A stretch of DNA of 64,000 nucleotides, taken from the NCBI GenBank assembly GCA_001312325.1, contig BBDJ01000022.1:19859-83858 (forward strand), in the 5' to 3' direction. Source of the DNA: Lysinibacillus pakistanensis (GTDB lineage: Bacteria > Bacillota > Bacilli > Bacillales_A > Planococcaceae). The position numbers and the translations under genes are program-made. Shown here one piece after another: positions 63,337-64,000 of the stretch; within the stretch, counting starts at the first letter, position 1; each line of letters begins with the position of its first letter. The notes under the pieces are model-generated. The model was not told the origin of the DNA. It searched no databases and saw only the letters and a list, made by a program, of their open reading frames with translations.

Positions 63337-63510
63337 TCAGAAAAAAAATCCATAAAGGCTATCTACTATCATTGAAGTGTGGATTGATTCACAATTATTC
63401 ACACAGGTAATGAAATCTGTAAGTTGTTGGGAAGGTGATAGGATAAACCTTTGTTGCCATGTAAATTCGTTAGGTAAGAGGTAGTTATCTAATTCAGTGT
63501 GATTTAATTG
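63337..63510 (-). pseudogene. Start-less minus-strand frame, possible gene remnant
   Basis: Fifty-eight open codons with protein-like content: LNHTELDNYLLPNEFTWQQR, FILSPSQQLTDFITCVNNCE, SIHTSMIVDSLYGFFF. No start or ribosome site. It may be a fragment of a larger gene or chance. Confidence 0.25.
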
Positions 63511-63766
63511 TTAATGGGGTTATTAAAAAGCTACAAGTAAAATACCCACTTTTTTTTAAAAGAGGTTATAACATTCACAACAAGTATCGTTAACTTTGTC
63601 TCTATGTTTTACCTGTTCTAACAGTCTCGATTTTTTTAGCTTTTACTGCTGATGAAAAAAAATCAAGCAGTCACTACTTATTATATTTTAAATTTCCCAC
63701 AACTGTGTATAAGGGAAATAGGCACTCCTTATATACACTATTAAACCTTAGTCAAAAGTACCATCA

Positions 63767-63815
63767 AGCCACCTAGTTTCGATTTTCAATCGGCCCTAGG
63801 TGGCTGGTTTTTTTA
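63767..63815 (+). terminator. Intrinsic terminator
   Basis: AGCCACCTAG (63767-63776) with CTAGGTGGCT (63796-63805), then GG and seven T. Confidence 0.85.
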
Positions 63816-63868
63816 CACAATTTAATATAATAGTGTTTGTAAGAACGGAGGGTGAAGAATTTGAGCAA

Positions 63869-63913
63869 TTGTTTATTTATTAAAAAAAAGCTAATCTCAT
63901 AATAAATAAACAA
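63869..63913. repeat. Perfect 14-base inverted repeat
   Basis: TTGTTTATTTATTA (63869-63882) and its exact complement (63900-63913), 17-base loop, no T run after it. It overlaps the 13-codon ORF and may be an operator or RNA structure. Confidence 0.55.
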
Positions 63914-64000
63914 GAAGCTAATTTTCACCTATCATAATTTTAAATCTACCGTCCTATGTTTTTTTACACATAGGGTGAAAACTTTTTCGTTGCGCAAGAT

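Larger units (their letters stand above)
63511..64000. other. Right-end stretch without a supportable gene
   Basis: Short plus-strand pieces such as VITFTTSIVNFVSMF and, in another frame, PVLTVSIFLAFTAD suggest a broken membrane-protein start at about 63570-63660. From 63841 a GGAGGGTG site precedes a 13-codon ORF from TTG. The rest is A/T-rich and carries the hairpins listed separately. Confidence 0.4.

Overview
The window looks like chromosomal DNA of a low-GC, endospore-forming Bacillales bacterium, most likely Lysinibacillus or a close relative. The signs are strong AGGAGG-type ribosome sites, frequent TTG starts, sigma-A promoters, two T-box leaders (argS, proS), a gerA-type germination operon, a qox aa3-type quinol oxidase operon, an LCP-family protein, xpaC-telA and a cold-shock gene. 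The genus is inferred from overall character, not from a marker gene.

The most important property of the text is that most genes are broken by single-base indels, mainly in A/T runs of 6-8 bases (usually one base too many, sometimes one missing, and a few CC pairs lost). Housekeeping genes (argS, proS, recQ, qoxA, qoxB, the ABC-F gene) are affected in the same way, and a one-base correction restores family-wide motifs each time. I therefore read these as sequence errors and annotate whole genes across them. Damage of a different kind (in-frame stop codons by substitution, or a large internal deletion) is found only in the toxin/immunity remnant at 15.1-15.9 kb and the amidohydrolase at 13.1 kb.

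Layout. 0-5 kb: amino-acid ABC transporter, small ORFs, xpaC-telA, a YdeI-like protein, acylphosphatase. 5-8 kb: soluble globin-type chemoreceptor with a CZB domain, a DUF1033-like protein, and a cold-shock gene with a terminator-like hairpin in its leader. 8-11 kb: lipoprotein plus membrane serine protease, LD-carboxypeptidase, DinB protein. 11-15 kb: TetR regulator with a FabF paralogue, broken amidohydrolase, ABC-F ATPase. 15-18 kb: decayed polymorphic-toxin locus and small genes. 18-30 kb: T-box/argS, MFS carrier, inactive protease-like lipoprotein overlapping recQ, msrA, LCP protein, AI-2E-type exporter, aminotransferase, a P-loop protein with an apparent Asp23-like tail, enoyl-CoA hydratase-like protein. 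30-39 kb: degenerate tyrosine recombinase, the ATP-grasp/alpha-E/transglutaminase operon, an intact Xer-type recombinase, a second DinB protein, and two paralogous miniature genes with matching promoters.

39-51 kb: PAS-GGDEF-EAL protein, T-box/proS, GIY-YIG nuclease, an unknown protein, Dph6-like ATPase, M23 peptidase with a palindromic repeat, ArsR-SRPBCC pair, and a large divergent UvrA-like ATPase with an unusual cysteine-motif tail. 51-64 kb: nucleoside hydrolase, ger operon, MFS carrier divergent from an XRE-cupin regulator, qoxABCD, and a MocR-type regulator bracketed by two identical direct-repeat operators.

The best candidates for undescribed biology are the compact UvrA-like protein, the P-loop/Asp23-like fusion, the paired miniature genes with their shared promoter-operator module, the cold-shock leader attenuator, and the duplicated MocR operator.
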